64,000 bases of DNA from Mesostigma viride. Its lineage: Eukaryota; Streptophyta; Mesostigmatophyceae; Mesostigmatales; Mesostigmataceae. Shown here one piece after another: positions 31,868-44,366 of the stretch. The position numbers and the translations under genes are program-made. The stretch spans positions 344,501-408,500 of the forward strand of contig RPFO01000219.1 in assembly GCA_009746045.1 (NCBI GenBank), written 5' to 3'. Under the pieces are notes generated by a model. That model made no database searches. It had not been told where the DNA came from and was given only the letters and a program-made list of their open reading frames with translations. Numbering within the stretch: position 1 is the stretch's first letter; the number at the start of each line of letters is the position of its first letter.

Positions 31868-34800
31868 GCAACGCGGAGCGGGACGAGGAGAGCCCCTCGC
31901 TGCAGCTGCTGCTGGTGAGGGCCAGGGACCCAGAATGCCTCAGTGAGCGTCCCAGGTGGTTCAGGATGATTTGAAGAGGCTCTCAGAAGGCCCGTCCGGT
32001 CGAGGGTTGTTGAGCTCCCTGGCGCTCTGTCCTTGGCTGGTGTTTAAGGGCAGCCAGGAGGAGATTGGCTGCATTGCACACATCGGTGCAGGGAAAACTA
32101 GTTATCAGTGCTTTCCTCCCCTCCTCTCCCTCCTCCCCCCTCCCCCCTCTTCCTTGTGATGGATTTCTTTTTCCTTGTAACGGGAGTTTTTTTCCTGCGT
32201 ATTTTCTTAGTCCCGCGTGTTCATGGTTGTGTAGGACATTGCCCGTGTGTGTCATACATAACAAACAAAGAGCCGTTGTTGGTTGGCTTTTAGCAGGGGA
32301 GTCACCAGGACACCCAGCAGGGCAGTCACTAGGCCCCCCAGCAGGACAGTCACTAGGCCACCTAGCAGGCCAGTCACTAGCCCACCTTGCAGGGCAGTCA
32401 CTAGCCCACCTAGCAGGGCAGTCACTCGGCCACCTTGCAGGGCAGTCACTCGGCCACCAAGCAGGGCAGCTACTAGGCCACCTTGCAGGGCAGTTACTAG
32501 GCTTTGCGGGGGCCAACGCCATGGACAGATCGGATCCCATCGCTTTGCTGCTGTGAAGTGATTTCGCAGCAAGGAAATAATGTTTGACCACTTTCTTTTT
32601 ATCAGTAATTGCCATGAGCGGCTCAGCCATAAGGCCGAAGCGGTAAGCACTCCCATCTGGCCTGTCACGCCCTTGACAAAATGCTTCCTAGGGCCCCCAC
32701 CGTCTCAGACTGGCCCAAGGTGCCTTCCCCCAAGTTGCCCATCCACTCTCTAAAATATACTACATTGTTGGTACAGTTAGAGAGTCCCGTAGGATGCAGT
32801 ACATGGTGCTCCTGCCTCGTCTCCTACACAGGTATTCATCATGCCAACAGTCTCAGGTAGTGTCTTGCCAGCCTCATGAGGCTGCCGTCGCGGCATGAGC
32901 GCACAGTAGGTAGGTATCATATTTTCTGGCATCCCCTGGCTGTCTCGTCGATATCTCTCTCGTATCTGCCTCAACGAGCTGCACCCCCCGTCTCCCCCCT
33001 GCCCCTACCCCTCTCAACCACTCCTCACTTCGACGGATCGTTCTCGCCTGTTCCTCTCCACCCAACTGCTCCCCGCTGCGACCCCTCACAACGCACTCAT
33101 TGCCGGCCCTTCACTCCGGCCCTGCATTCCTGCCTTGCATTCCTGCCTTGCATTCCTGCCCTTCACTCCTGCCCTGCATTCCTGCCCTACATTCCTGCCC
33201 TACATTCCTGCCTTACTTTCCTACCCTACATTCCTGCCCTACTTTCCGGCCCTGCATTCCGGCCCTCCACTCCTGCCCTCCATCCCTCACCGCCAGCTCC
33301 CCACGCAAGCAGGCGTCCCTGACTACCGCGCGGCCGCCCCTGGTAGCCGCGTGCCGGAAGCAGCAGCCAACGCCGCGGCGGTCCTGCCCGCTATGAGAAC
33401 CGAATCCAACCCGTTACCAGAAAATGCCTTTCACAGCGGTGGCGTGGCGAACCGTGCCGCCGCGGGCCCCTTGACTCAGCAGGTGGACGGCGACCCTGTT
33501 GGACAGGGAGCCGCAGAACAGCCTCGCGGTGCTGGTCGGAAACCCTCTACCAGGGGCCGTGTAAAGCGGGACAGTGCAGGCTTCATGCCAGGTGTCACTG
33601 GCCACGCTGCGACAGCAACACGGCGAGAGGGCGAGGCGGTGGTGGCAACAGGGGCGGCAAGGGCGGCGGCGGTGGTGGTGGCGGGCATTGGGGCAGCTGC
33701 GGCGGGGGAGGCGGCGTTAGTGGAGGCGCCAGCTGTTGGTTGTGGCGATGAGCTGGCGCACGTGGTCGCCGACTCGCAACCAGAAGAGGGGGGTGAGGGG
33801 GGTGTCGTGAACGTGCCGCCGTTGGCGCGGTTGCGGAGACCAGGATCAACTTCGGGCTGCGTGGACACGACGGCCGGCGTGCCTGCATCGGGGCGGGCAG
33901 CAGCAGCAGCAGCCTTGAGACGCGGAGATAAAGACAGTAACCATGATGGAATCAGTAATAGAAATAATGATGCTAATTACAACGATAATAGAGATAGTGC
34001 TAATCAGGTAGCGGGCACTTCAGGTTTTGCTGGGGTCAGAACCCCAACGGCCAGCGGCCAGGGCGTCCGCTGCGATGGCCCACCAGCGGTTGTCGGCCAC
34101 GGTCGCACCAGGGCGGTGATGGTGGATGTTCGTGGCATCAATAATGATGTGGACGGTGAGCCCGCAGCCTTGTTGGCGGAATCGCAGCCGCCCGCGGGTG
34201 CCTTCTCTCCTCCCAAGGTTCCGTCAAGGTTTTTGTCGGAGGTTCCATCCGGGGCTGGGCAACAGGGGGTCTCTCTGACACGATCACCCAGAGCTGTAGG
34301 CCCAGGGAGTTTGGTGGGGGGTAGGGAACGTGGCTTGGTAGCGGAGGGACATGGCGTTGTGGCGGGGGGTCAAGGCCTGTCGCCGCAGCTGGGGGTGGAA
34401 TGGCGGTCCCGCGCGCGGGAGCGACAGGACCGGTCGCTGGCCTCTGGGGAAGTGGGCGGTGGCACGCGTGACTTTGACAGGATTGGTGGCACTGGTGGTG
34501 TTGACAGTAGCAGAGGTGATGCCGATGACAGGATTAATGGTGACGCCGATGACAGGGTCGATGCGCAGGTATCGGCACCCGTTGGGCCCGTTGCTGGCTG
34601 CAGCAGGGGACCCATGGACAGTTTTGGCATGGGAGCAGTGGATGGGTCTGGCATGAAGGAGGGGTGGCGGGAGGATTGGGAAGAAGAGGGGGCCCGAGGG
34701 GTAGATAAGAGACAAAGGGGGCGAGGCGTAGTTAGAGATACGGGTAGACAGGCCGCAGCATCTTTGGGTTGTAAGAACGGCGCAGCCTCCGCGGCTCTGT

Positions 34801-37800
34801 CGGGCAGCAAATGGGGTGACGAGGAGGGTTCCCGTCCAGGTGGCGCTCATCCGGTGCATGTGGGTCATCAACTGGGCCGGCTTGGTGGCGCCCGCAATGA
34901 CGTGGCGACGCGAGATGAATTTGGCGATGGCGACGCTTTGCTGTTCCATGGGAGGTCCCAGGGAACTGATGGGAATGCCAGTTTAAGCTTCAGGGGGGCT
35001 GGCTGGTCACCGGGGGTGAGGGGGGTGACGGGTTCGGTGCGGGGGCAAGAGTTAGGGCGGATGGAGCAAGAACCAGGGGCGGCCCTTGTCAAGGAACGAG
35101 AATGGTATGGGGACGACGGTGACTTGGAGAGGGACGCTGAGCTTGGGAATGGGGAGGAGGACTTGATGGAGGAGGAGGAGGATGACCGGTTGCGGTGGCT
35201 GCCCCCTGAGGACCTCTGTGTGCCTTCGGCCACCCAGGCGGTCCGCAGGGGGTGTAAGGCCGCTGGTGGTTGGGGGGCAAGGCAGATGGCGGCAGTGGGA
35301 TTGGATAGGAGAGCAGCAGCGGGGGGGCGCCGGGGTTCGCACGGGTTGGGCGGTGAGTTGGACGGCGATGCTATTTAGAGCCTTGTTTGGGGGGAGGGCA
35401 TGTGCTTCAATGGTGGTCTCTACTCAGCCATTTAGTCGGTAGTCATCTAGTCAGTTGGATGATATGTTGGTCACTATGTTACATGGCTTGCAGGCATTGA
35501 AAATTTGCTATTGATGGGTCGTACCAGTTTTTTCTTTGTTAGTTGACTTGGTCGCCACCAAATGTAGCTGGTTTGAAGGCACTGGTAATAGTGCCCTTGC
35601 TGATGCGGCTGTTAACCAACCTTCTGCAGTGGGCTAGTGTTTTAACCTCTCTCGTACCCCACTTCCAGAGTTTTCCACGATTATGTTGATCGGCGCCCAT
35701 GCATCCAATGTTCCCACGAATGGCAACCGTGGTCTTAGGGATACCACTTAACCGGATCATCCATCCGTCAGCGAGCAGGTGCTGCTGGGACCCTAACATG
35801 GGGTTGTTTTCCATACCTGTTGTGATACGCCTGGATGACAATAGTCTCCACTCGTTCGTCGTGCTGGGAAGCCAACGTGTTGTGCATCCAGTCATGACGA
35901 TCCTCCTGAAACCCCTCTGGAACTTTTTCCCGAACTTTTTTTTTCCTCGATATGCAAAAAGATATTTCTCCCAAGTCCTCAGAAAAGCTCCGGTCATTGT
36001 GGCGCGCAACCCATTGTGATCAACCCATCCATACCAAGAATCCATACCATGATGAAATGCATCCCTCCATCCACCCATCCGTCCATCCTTCCATCCTGTC
36101 ATCCGTGCATCCACCAACCCATTTGTCACGCAAGGGTTTTACTTAGTTACTTACCCACCTGCCCACCCACCCACCCACCCACCCACCTATCCGCCCAACC
36201 CATCCCTCCATCCCATTATTCAGCCCATAAGGGCCCCTCCCTCCCCACCAGTATTCGCAAACGACCACGCCCCGCGTACAAGTTTGCCACCCAACCACCC
36301 CCCCGGCCGCCCACGCGGGGCAGAGCCTCTGCAGCCTTCGAGGAACCCTCACCCTCGCAGCAGGCCGGGGAGCCGCAGGTGGGTACCCAGGGGGCTGCCG
36401 GCTCTTTCTCGCTGCAGCAGCTGCTGGAAGAGAGCGAGGATGGGCTCGCAGAGGAGGGGCCGGCGAGGGCATCTCATGGCGACAGGGCCGAGCCATCTTG
36501 GCCAGGGAGGCAAGTCGGGGGATGGATTGGGGCAGCGCCGACGTTCAGGGGCAGCGGCAAGCAGAACAAGATCTCGGGGCATGGAGCGAGGGGAGGCCGC
36601 CAGTCTGCTGCTGGTGGTTTCGTGGGGCGGGAGGTGAGAATGGGCAGGTTGTGCGGCTGTTTGCCTGATGCGTTTGGCGGTGCGCCTGGTTCTTGACTTG
36701 TGTAGTGGTTGCTCCCGTATTTCGTGTCAAGCTTACAGCTTGGGGGCGCAAATGACTCGAGACAATGCGTACTTGAGAGGGGGCTGCCTTGCGAAGCCAT
36801 AGGGGAGCACCCAGCTGGCGCCCGTGAAGGATATCGTAGTTGCCCTAGTGTCATTCTTATTCATTGTTACACGTCAAAATTTGCATCGTCAGATATCGCT
36901 CCTGTCCCTACCATACCTATAGGTGCACCAGTAGTGTCATTCTTGTTCATTGTTCGACGTCAAGGTTCTTAGACGTTCCTCTTATTTCCAACATACCTCC
37001 TGTGTGTTTCAAGAATGGCTGCTACAAGCGTGAGGGTCAAGTCTGATATTCGACAATCATGGGAGGTCAGGATCATTATCAGCGTTAGCAGAATCCAAAC
37101 AAACGTTGAGCCAGTTTGGCATAATGTAGACCTTGTCTCAAATAACTAGCAGTCCACCACCATCCTTGGTTTTCCGTTGCATGTAATGCATGGTGACGGC
37201 AATGTGACTACTTCATGGTACAGTATATCTGTTCTTGTTGTTGCTGTATTTTCCTACTTGTTTCTCGTTTCCGGCCCGTCTTAAGTCCTCTTCTCACACC
37301 CATGCGCCCCTCTGGTCTCACATCTCTCGCGCTGTTGCTCCTGTTTGTGTGGGTGTGTGATTCGCAGTCACTGTATCTTTCGGTGGTGTCTTTTGCACGA
37401 ACACGTGCTGATGGTTTCTCAGGTAACCTGCTTGCATGCTCACCAATATTTATAATTTTTGGTAATCACAGAAACCACGGCGATCCAACGCGCCAGTCCC
37501 CGCCTTCCGTGGCGGCACCAAAGGTGGCGACGATGCTGGCATTGGCCCCACGGAGCCCAGCCTGAGGAGTTGGTTAGGGCTGGGGCAGATCGGGGATGCC
37601 CTGGCCGAGGACGCAACCCGTGACGGGCAGGATGCTGGAGGAGCTGTGTCGACCGCGAGACCGGATGATGACATCATCACATGCAACAATGATGACATGA
37701 GCAAGCGTTGCCGGGGAGCGGCGGCGGGGGAGGATGAAGACATCCTGGACGGCAGCGATAGCGACTCTGATGGGGGTCAAGATCAGAGATGGGATGCCGC

Positions 37801-40800
37801 ATTGAATGGTCTATCGATTCTGCCGCCATCACTGGGAGGAGATGTTCATAATAAGCTCGACCGCGCAAATGGCGGGAACTATGTTGGTGGTGCTGGCGGC
37901 TACATGGGAGGGGCGGCGGGGGCTGGCGGAACCACGGGCGGGAGAGATGGGAAGGGGGAGGCCGAGGGGGAGGGTGGTGGTGGCAGTGGTGCCTCCATGG
38001 CCAGCGCAGCGGGAGGGGGCGGCGGAGGAATTATCTCGTTGCTGATGAGCAGTGGTGTGGTGCTGGATGACGAGGACGGGGACATGGAGCAAGGTGGCGG
38101 GGCGGGTGGGCTTGTCATGGGGCGGCCAAGGCATCGATCCCGGGGGTGGGTACACAAGTGCTTGCGTAATTTTGATCAAATAGCTTTCGATACTTAGGCA
38201 GATTTTCAGATGGGTGTTGCTGTTTTGTCTTGTCAGTATAATGCTTGGGTGTTCCGAAGAACCAGGGGCATCTGCATGTGACAATAGATTGCCATTGGCT
38301 GTTGTGTGCGAATTCGTTGTTGCGAGGTGGATTCTGGACAAGATCTGGTGTAGGGGACTTGTCTTTAATACATTCTTCCGAATCTCAACCTGTCCTGTTT
38401 GTGTACGGTGGTAGCACACAGGTTGATTGTGACTGCATTGCACATGTGACTGCATTGCACATGAAAACACTCAAGGAACTAAGCAGTTGGCTCTCTGACT
38501 CGGCTGTCGTGACCATTGGAAGGGACGGCAGGTCGGCGTTCGTTGTGTATGCCATTTTCATATTTATATCTTGCTGTGTGGGGATGTGGACACTCGGAGA
38601 GTACACGCACTCCTCACCGTGTCGCATGTATACTTCAACGTTAGAATTCAGAATTATAATACCTGACTGCAGACTGTCGTCTCACGTCAACTGTCTGCAG
38701 ATTCAGGCGCTTTGGGGGGGGCAGCGCGCTTATATTGCTGAAAAATGATAGAGAAGCTTTATTGGAGATCTTTAAAAGGATGACAAGGTTGACACATGCT
38801 GTTGCCTATTGCATGCATGTTTATCTGTACCAGAACTTCTGCCTGCCTTGTTGGTCGGTGTCTCCATGGACTCCTGCCAGGTCATCCACCGGCCCCTTGG
38901 CGGCCCGTAGCAAGCAGGTGGCGCAGGCGGACAAGGATGCGGCGTTGCAGTTTGATGCCGACCGCCGCAAGGGTTTTGACGCTTTCCCAGGTAACCACGG
39001 TGTTTGCATGTAAATTTCTCACTTGCAGGCAACTATCTCTTTTGCAGGTAACTTAAGCATGTGCAGGTAACTGTAGCGTTTACATGTAACCACAGTGTTC
39101 GAGGTAACCACTGCATGTGCAGGTGCTTGGGAGCTGGGCTATGTGGAGTGCTATGCGGAATGCTATCGGCTGCTCCCTGGCGCAGTCATGAGATCCAACT
39201 CAATCTTATTTTGACACGTTTGGGTCAGCGGAACGGTAAACTGGAACGCTTTTTCGTCCCATTGGACGCTTACTTGGAACGCTTTTTAAACAGTTTAGTA
39301 GGTCCACTTTTAAGTTTACTTGTAGGTATACTTTTAGGTCCAACTTTAGGTCCACTTGCAGGTCCACAGGCCTTGTGGTTTTCAGGTCCACAGTTAGGTC
39401 TACCGTCTTAGTAGGCAGTACACTCCCCCTATAAGGTAAATGAATTCCCGGGCGGCGCGGTTGTCAGGGGAGGGAAGCCCAGGGGCGCAGCTGGCAGGGT
39501 TGTGGCGCAGTTTGTGGGAAAAGGGGTTGTCCGGGTTGGTGTACATACCGACGGTCGATCCATGCACCCGCGTGCCTGGCTGCCCCCTTGAACAGCCATA
39601 GGCACGCGCCCATCAATATACACACGCGAACGCATGTCCTCTTTTTCCAGGAAACAAAGAATTCGCATATCCCAGTGGGCAGCGCCATGTGCGGGTATGC
39701 CTATGGTTATGAAGCACAGGAGGCATTATTTCCGGCCTGGTCTACTAAGCCCGTTTGGAAGGGCCTTTTATTTTCCTTTCCTTTCCACCGCAGCAAGCTA
39801 CCCTCTTGGGGAGTCCTCATGCCTTGCGCTGCAGTGCTGCCAGACGGGAATATCCTCTAAGCACTGCCGAAGGGGTACATCCTCTGCCTTGCCTTCGTCG
39901 GGTGCCACAGCTGCTGTTGCAAGTCTAGCATCCGGTTCCCTACGATGCGCGAGCGAGCGACTTGGCTGCCAGTCCTCCATTATCGCCAGCAATTGTGACC
40001 ATTCCCATAGCCGTGGCAAACGGTTGATTAGGCTACGCTTGGCAATACTTGCAGCACTGCAAGTTCCATAACGTAGATGTAAAGAATGAGTATATCAGCT
40101 CCATAAAGTATGAGGATATACTACCTCCGGGTCGAAAAAATATCTACCAGGGTGGGTAAAAAAAAGATCTGCCTTGCGGACACTTTGTATCCGTTAATGC
40201 CACGGTCATGTTTATGGGAAATTTTCAAAGCCCTGACATCATACCTAGAGCTGTGCAGCAAAGACCCATGAAAAGAAAACTGGGTTTGGAGGAAGAAATC
40301 TGGATTAGAGGCACCACAAAGAGACACCTAGGGGGCTCACATGGACCTTGGCTCTTTCCAGCAAACATGGTCGTGCTAAATTAGTGCAAATGAGAGATAT
40401 GGATGGTACGTAAGGTCTGACATCACAACCATGCTGGAAGCATAGCTGGGGGTCAACCCACTCAATTGGGGACCAATAGCATGCTGTTTAGTCACAAAAT
40501 AATGCCATGGTGCACAAGTATATTTTTCAGGGGCAATTCAGCCAATACGTTGAATGTGCACCCCAAGCCACGTTTAGGCCTATAACTTGTATAAAGAAGC
40601 ATGTCCTTTAAAGCCCTTTCAACACAGCACTTCCAGACTTAATGCAACAGTTTGACACCTTAACAAGCATAATCAGGGTCCATTTGGTGACAGCTGGCAT
40701 TCCAAGTGATGACAGAATTGCCAGCAAAATCGAGTTCACCATGCCTCAAAAATTGCGTATACTGCATAATAACTTCTCAAAAGGGCAAGGGGAGTGGCTG

Positions 40801-42630
40801 CCACACGTCAAACCTAAAGCACTAAAATGCTAAATGTCCTAATCCCAGCACCCAGCATGTGGGCCTGTATATACTAGGGGAGAATATGCATGCATGGGCA
40901 TGCCTATCTCATGCCAGCAAACATCAACCACACCACTGTTACAGGCGTATGCTTCCCAAAACCGGAAAAAACACTTAAAACTCAAAGTGGCGGCATGTCA
41001 TTACACATGACGATTAAACCAGTACAAAAGGCAGCAAAGAAGCCACGCCTCACATCTAAATGCAATCAAATTGTCCTATTGCACGGCCTTTGCTCACCCT
41101 ACTACGCTAGTGCCGCTCTCCTGCGCCCCCTTTAGAACCTTGAATCTGCCTTTACAGTGGCCAGCAGTAGCGTTGCACTATATTTGCTTGTGTAAATGCT
41201 GCGTAGTCATTTGAATGCCAATCCTACATTAAAATCCACCCAATGTTCTTACCTACACATGCTGAGAATTGACCCATGGGAAAGGGGGCAGAGGCAAGAG
41301 GAGAAGAGTACCACCTTGCTGAAGCCCTAGGCTGCCTTGCTGGCATCTTTCCAACAGCATTCGTAAAAGGCGCTATCTGGTTACTAAAATTGCAATCAGG
41401 TAAAACCAACCATTAAAAATACAACGGCTACGGCCCCCCGAAACCGACCAGTTTTCAGGCGCAAACGTGTTTAATAATAAGCAATGATTCTATCAACCCA
41501 GCATCACAATGACCGCTGACAAACATGAACTCCATAGCCAGCCTATCACCAAATTCGTTTTTTTTAATGGCCGCGCGGCATTGCCTTGTCATTTTTGTGA
41601 ATCCCCTGGTCTGACTGACCTACCCCGAGTATCCGAGATCCGGTACGATATTCTTGTGCTAACCAATTCATCTGGACGGACAAAACCGTCCGACTTCTCA
41701 TTTGCGTTTTACCACAAGCACCCCAAAAACGTAACTTTTACCCCTATATTTTCTGAGGTACTGTTAAAGCTGCTCCTTATATCTAATCCTGGCAGCCCTG
41801 GACCCAAAAATATTACTTTTCCTACCCTTTAAGAATATCTAGTTTGTTGGGCCACCCATGTCTTATTTTTCTCAAAATGCATGATGGCCCACGTTGCAAA
41901 TTTAAAAAATCAGAAAAAAGTGCCTTGGTAGATTTTTTTTTAATCCGGAGGTAGTAAATGGGTTGCATCCTCGCGCTCCATGGCCTTATCACAACGGCCA
42001 GGATTACCCAACCCTGACTCGCATACACATGAAGTGCTTGGTTTCCGCAACCAATCCTTGCCACACAAGTTGCCATTCACATGCTGTGAATGGTGCATCG
42101 TCGGTGGAAAATGTTGCATGTGGAGCCGTGGACGCACGCAATGGAATTGGACACACCCCTTTCAGTACTTTGTACCCATGGAAGTAAGGTCTGAAAACTC
42201 GTAAACGGGCTGCTGGCTGCCTTGGATCCCTGGGAATGCCTCCCTGCACCACATCCTGACATCCCGCAGCCAGCCAAGCCGTGGCGCCCTCCGCTCACGC
42301 TGGCCCCCGGCAGACTCGACGCAAGTTCATGGAGGTCACGATCAGGGAGGTCTCCAGGGTGGGCCCCTTGTTCTTGTGCCGATGCTCCCGGGAAGCGCCA
42401 CCCCAGGGCAGCACACCAGGTGTCGCCAACACGCGCGTGTCCCCCTCGCCAGCTGTCGCGGGCATGGAGACGAATGCCGCCGATCCCGCGGCCGCCGGCG
42501 GGAGCGTACCGCCCAGGGGCCCTCTGGCCGGGGCCCCCACTCTGGTCCTTTTCCACAAGGGCACGGCAGATGCCATGGGATTCGTGCCGGAGCGGTCAAT
42601 GGCCCTGGCCCTCCGTATATTTGCGCCCTG
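31868..42630 (+). CDS. SPIDR-like DNA-repair scaffold homologue, N-terminal part
   Basis: Seven exons are proposed and are phase-consistent: 31868-31914, 33297-35251, 36252-36633, 37472-38145, 38881-38990, 39123-39184 and 42314-42630. Together they give about 1,180 residues. Most is disordered, rich in Gly, Ala, Asp and Arg. Ordered stretches are SLQQLLEESEDG, KPRRSNAPVPAFRGG, EPSLRSWLGLGQIGDALAED, GAWELGYVECYAECYRLLPG, RRKFMEVTIREVSRVGPLFL and LVLFHKGTADAMGF with ALALRIFAPW. The last pieces resemble SPIDR, which links FIGNL1, BLM and RAD51 in homologous recombination; its conserved segment also has a VLFTKETA- and RIFPPW-like pattern. The last exon ends in phase 2 at GTGAGC (TG|G for Trp). 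No C-terminal exons were found, and LINE debris starts at about 43.9 kb. The borders of the exons ending at 35251 and 39184 are the weakest; a further exon near 39438 is possible. Confidence 0.5.
32288..32508. repeat. 24-bp minisatellite, ~9 copies
   Basis: Units of the form GCAGGGCAGTCACTAGGCCA plus CCT(A/T) with few variants. It lies in the intron between the SPIDR-like exons 31868 and 33297. Confidence 0.92.
33120..33270 (+). repeat. 12-bp repeat CATTCCTGCCCT, ~12 copies
   Basis: Pyrimidine-rich units on the sense strand end 26 nt before the CGCCAG acceptor (33291-33296) of the large SPIDR-like exon. They merge with its polypyrimidine tract. Confidence 0.9.
36060..36205 (+). repeat. CATC/CCAC/CCCA tetramer-rich tract
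   Basis: Imperfect CCAT and CCCAC tracts (36060-36080 and 36158-36190) end about 45 nt before the CCACCAG acceptor at 36251. Pyrimidine-rich on the sense strand. Confidence 0.75.
38991..39122 (+). repeat. intron built from tandem units bounded by AG|GTAAC
   Basis: This 132-bp intron contains GTAAC at 38991, 39049, 39067, 39086 and 39104, and GCAG at about 39026, 39045, 39063 and 39119. Units of about 18-58 bp share GTAACCAC...GCATGTGCAG. Several adjoining units create AG|GT junctions. Splicing from the first GTAACC to the last GTGCAG joins FDAFP|G to AWELGYVECY in frame. Confidence 0.7.
39285..39405 (+). repeat. 12-bp repeat AGGTCCACTTTT
   Basis: About nine degenerate 12-mers beginning AGGT (AGGTATACTTTT, AGGTCCAACTTT, AGGTCCACTTGC and so on). 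It lies downstream of the exon ending at 39184. Confidence 0.85.
39440..42300. other. long presumed intron with unidentified ORFs
   Basis: No known domain was seen. A run at 39438-39590 on the plus strand (VNEFPGGAVVRGGKPRGAAG) is in a possible phase with the SPIDR-like gene. At 41509-41832 (+) a 107-codon ORF starts MTADKHELHSQPITKFVFFN and has a CHFC pair and a proline-rich end. It is AT-richer than the host exons and unrecognised. 40642-41135 has two further short open frames. Confidence 0.35.
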
Positions 42631-42784
42631 GTGAGCCGGCGTGCTGCTTCGCACTATAGTACAATACACGGCACATATACGATATATATTACCCTAAACA
42701 ATATTTATGGTCCTGGCTGTGGAGGACGGTCCGCGTGTTTGTGCCTTGGTGCGGTGCCATTTCACATTTGCTGTAGTTTACACT

Positions 42785-42952
42785 GTAAGGTTTATTGCAG
42801 AATATGGTTTATAACATCCCCACATATGTTTAGTGCAGAATATGGTTTATAACATCCCCACATATGTTTATTGCAGAATATGGTTTATAACATCCCCACA
42901 TATGTTTATCGCAGAATATGGTTTATAACATCCCCACATATGTTTATTACAT
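42785..42952. repeat. 38-bp minisatellite, 4 copies
   Basis: Near-identical units containing GCAGAATATGGTTTATAACA and TCCCCACATATG. Confidence 0.95.
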
Positions 42953-43017
42953 CCTATCATCCTCGTTAGTGTGAGGTGAAGGGAGTAGAATTATTGGGAT
43001 GAGACAGTGATGCCAGC

Positions 43018-43238
43018 ACACGCACACACACACACGCACGCACACACACTCACTCACTCACTCACTCACTCACTCACTCACTCACTCACTCACTCACTCA
43101 CTCACTCACTCACTCACTCACTCACTCACTCACTCACTCACTCACTCACTCACTCACTCACTCACTCACTCACTCACTCACTCACTCACTCACTCACTCA
43201 CTCACTCACTCACTCACTCACTCACTCACTCACTCTCC
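43018..43238 (+). repeat. (CACT)n tract
   Basis: About 195 bp of CACT preceded by CACACACG units. Same motif as the 8.9-9.6 kb block. Confidence 0.98.
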
Positions 43239-43892
43239 CCCCCTCTCACCAGTCACCTGCCCAGGCAAAAGCGACAGAGTGACCATGTTGCCAGTCCACA
43301 TCGCACTGCCTGAACATGCTTTGCCATCCCTGTAGATGCCATCCCTGTAGATGACCGTGGATGTGAGGTGCTGGTTTCACATGCACTGTGGTGCTTCCTA
43401 GTGGCGCGTGGGAGAGCTTACTTGCGGTGCTTACTACTAGTGTGGCTGCCTAGTGAGAGCCTACTAGAGGTGTTTGCTTGATGGGGCGTACTAGCAGTGC
43501 TGAGTACTGTAGAAGCTTACTTCCGGATGGTGCTTGGTCGTCCTTAATAGTTAAGGCAGGCTGGCACTTTCTGAACGGCTGATTGTGCTTCATCATTGTT
43601 GTCGTTGCTTGGCTCGCCAATGCAGGCAGGAGCTTTGGGTGCCGACGCTGGGGGCACACGTGGTGATGTGCACACAACTTGTCCAAATGGCATGATGTCC
43701 GTGCTGAAGCAGCTGAGAAAGCTAGATTGCCAAGTAGCAGCACGTATGGACACTTGGATATTGTTAGTGCTCTGCTCTGCTTGATGTTCATGTGGTCTGC
43801 ATGTACATCGATTGATGAGAAAGCTAGCGCAGATTGTAGCCACGGTAATTTGTACTATATGCGTGGCATGCAATATCAATTATGATGGACCC

Positions 43893-44366
43893 ATTAATTA
43901 ATTAATTAATTAAACTCGTGCTCCCGTTGGGGAGTCACGGAGCACCGAAGTGCTTTTAATCCCTGTGTGTGCACTACAGGAGAAAGGGCAGAGACCCCCA
44001 GTCTCCTTCATGCCAAAGGCATGCCACAGCTGCAATCGGGCGCGGCTAGCTAAAAGGACAGGCTAACGATCCGGCAAACTGTGGGTGCAATAAGACCCAT
44101 GTGAGCATATCATAGCAAGGAGCGTGGGCAGGTAATCTGAACATAGCCAGGGCGTGGCATGGCTGTACTAGGACTAGGCTAAGGCTATGGCTGGTTGTGT
44201 ACCGTGCGTTGGCGGCACGTGACTAGGTGTGTTGGCACAGCTAGGCAACATTCTAGGCATATATCTAGGATGGACCCATGTAATGTGGTCTCAGCTCAAA
44301 ATGGTAGAGTATACTAGTGGCCAGTGGGGGAGGCCCAATTATGCGATTGTCAATTTTAAGTGATAT
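43893..44366 (-). mobile_element. LINE/SINE-type 3' end fragment, second family
   Basis: An ATTA-repeat tail (43893-43914) is followed by ACTCGTGCTCCCGTTGGGGA and about 430 bp of unique sequence with GGGCGCGGCTAGCTAAA. Read on the minus strand, it is a 3' UTR ending in a CTCC-GTT-GGGG hairpin and an A/T tail. No coding part remains. Confidence 0.6.

Noticed and set aside
32876-33396. Alternative-frame ORFs over the CATTCCTGCCCT array as an exon
   Set aside because: The array behaves as acceptor-proximal repeat. The frame that continues for 650 codons starts after the CGCCAG at 33291-33296.
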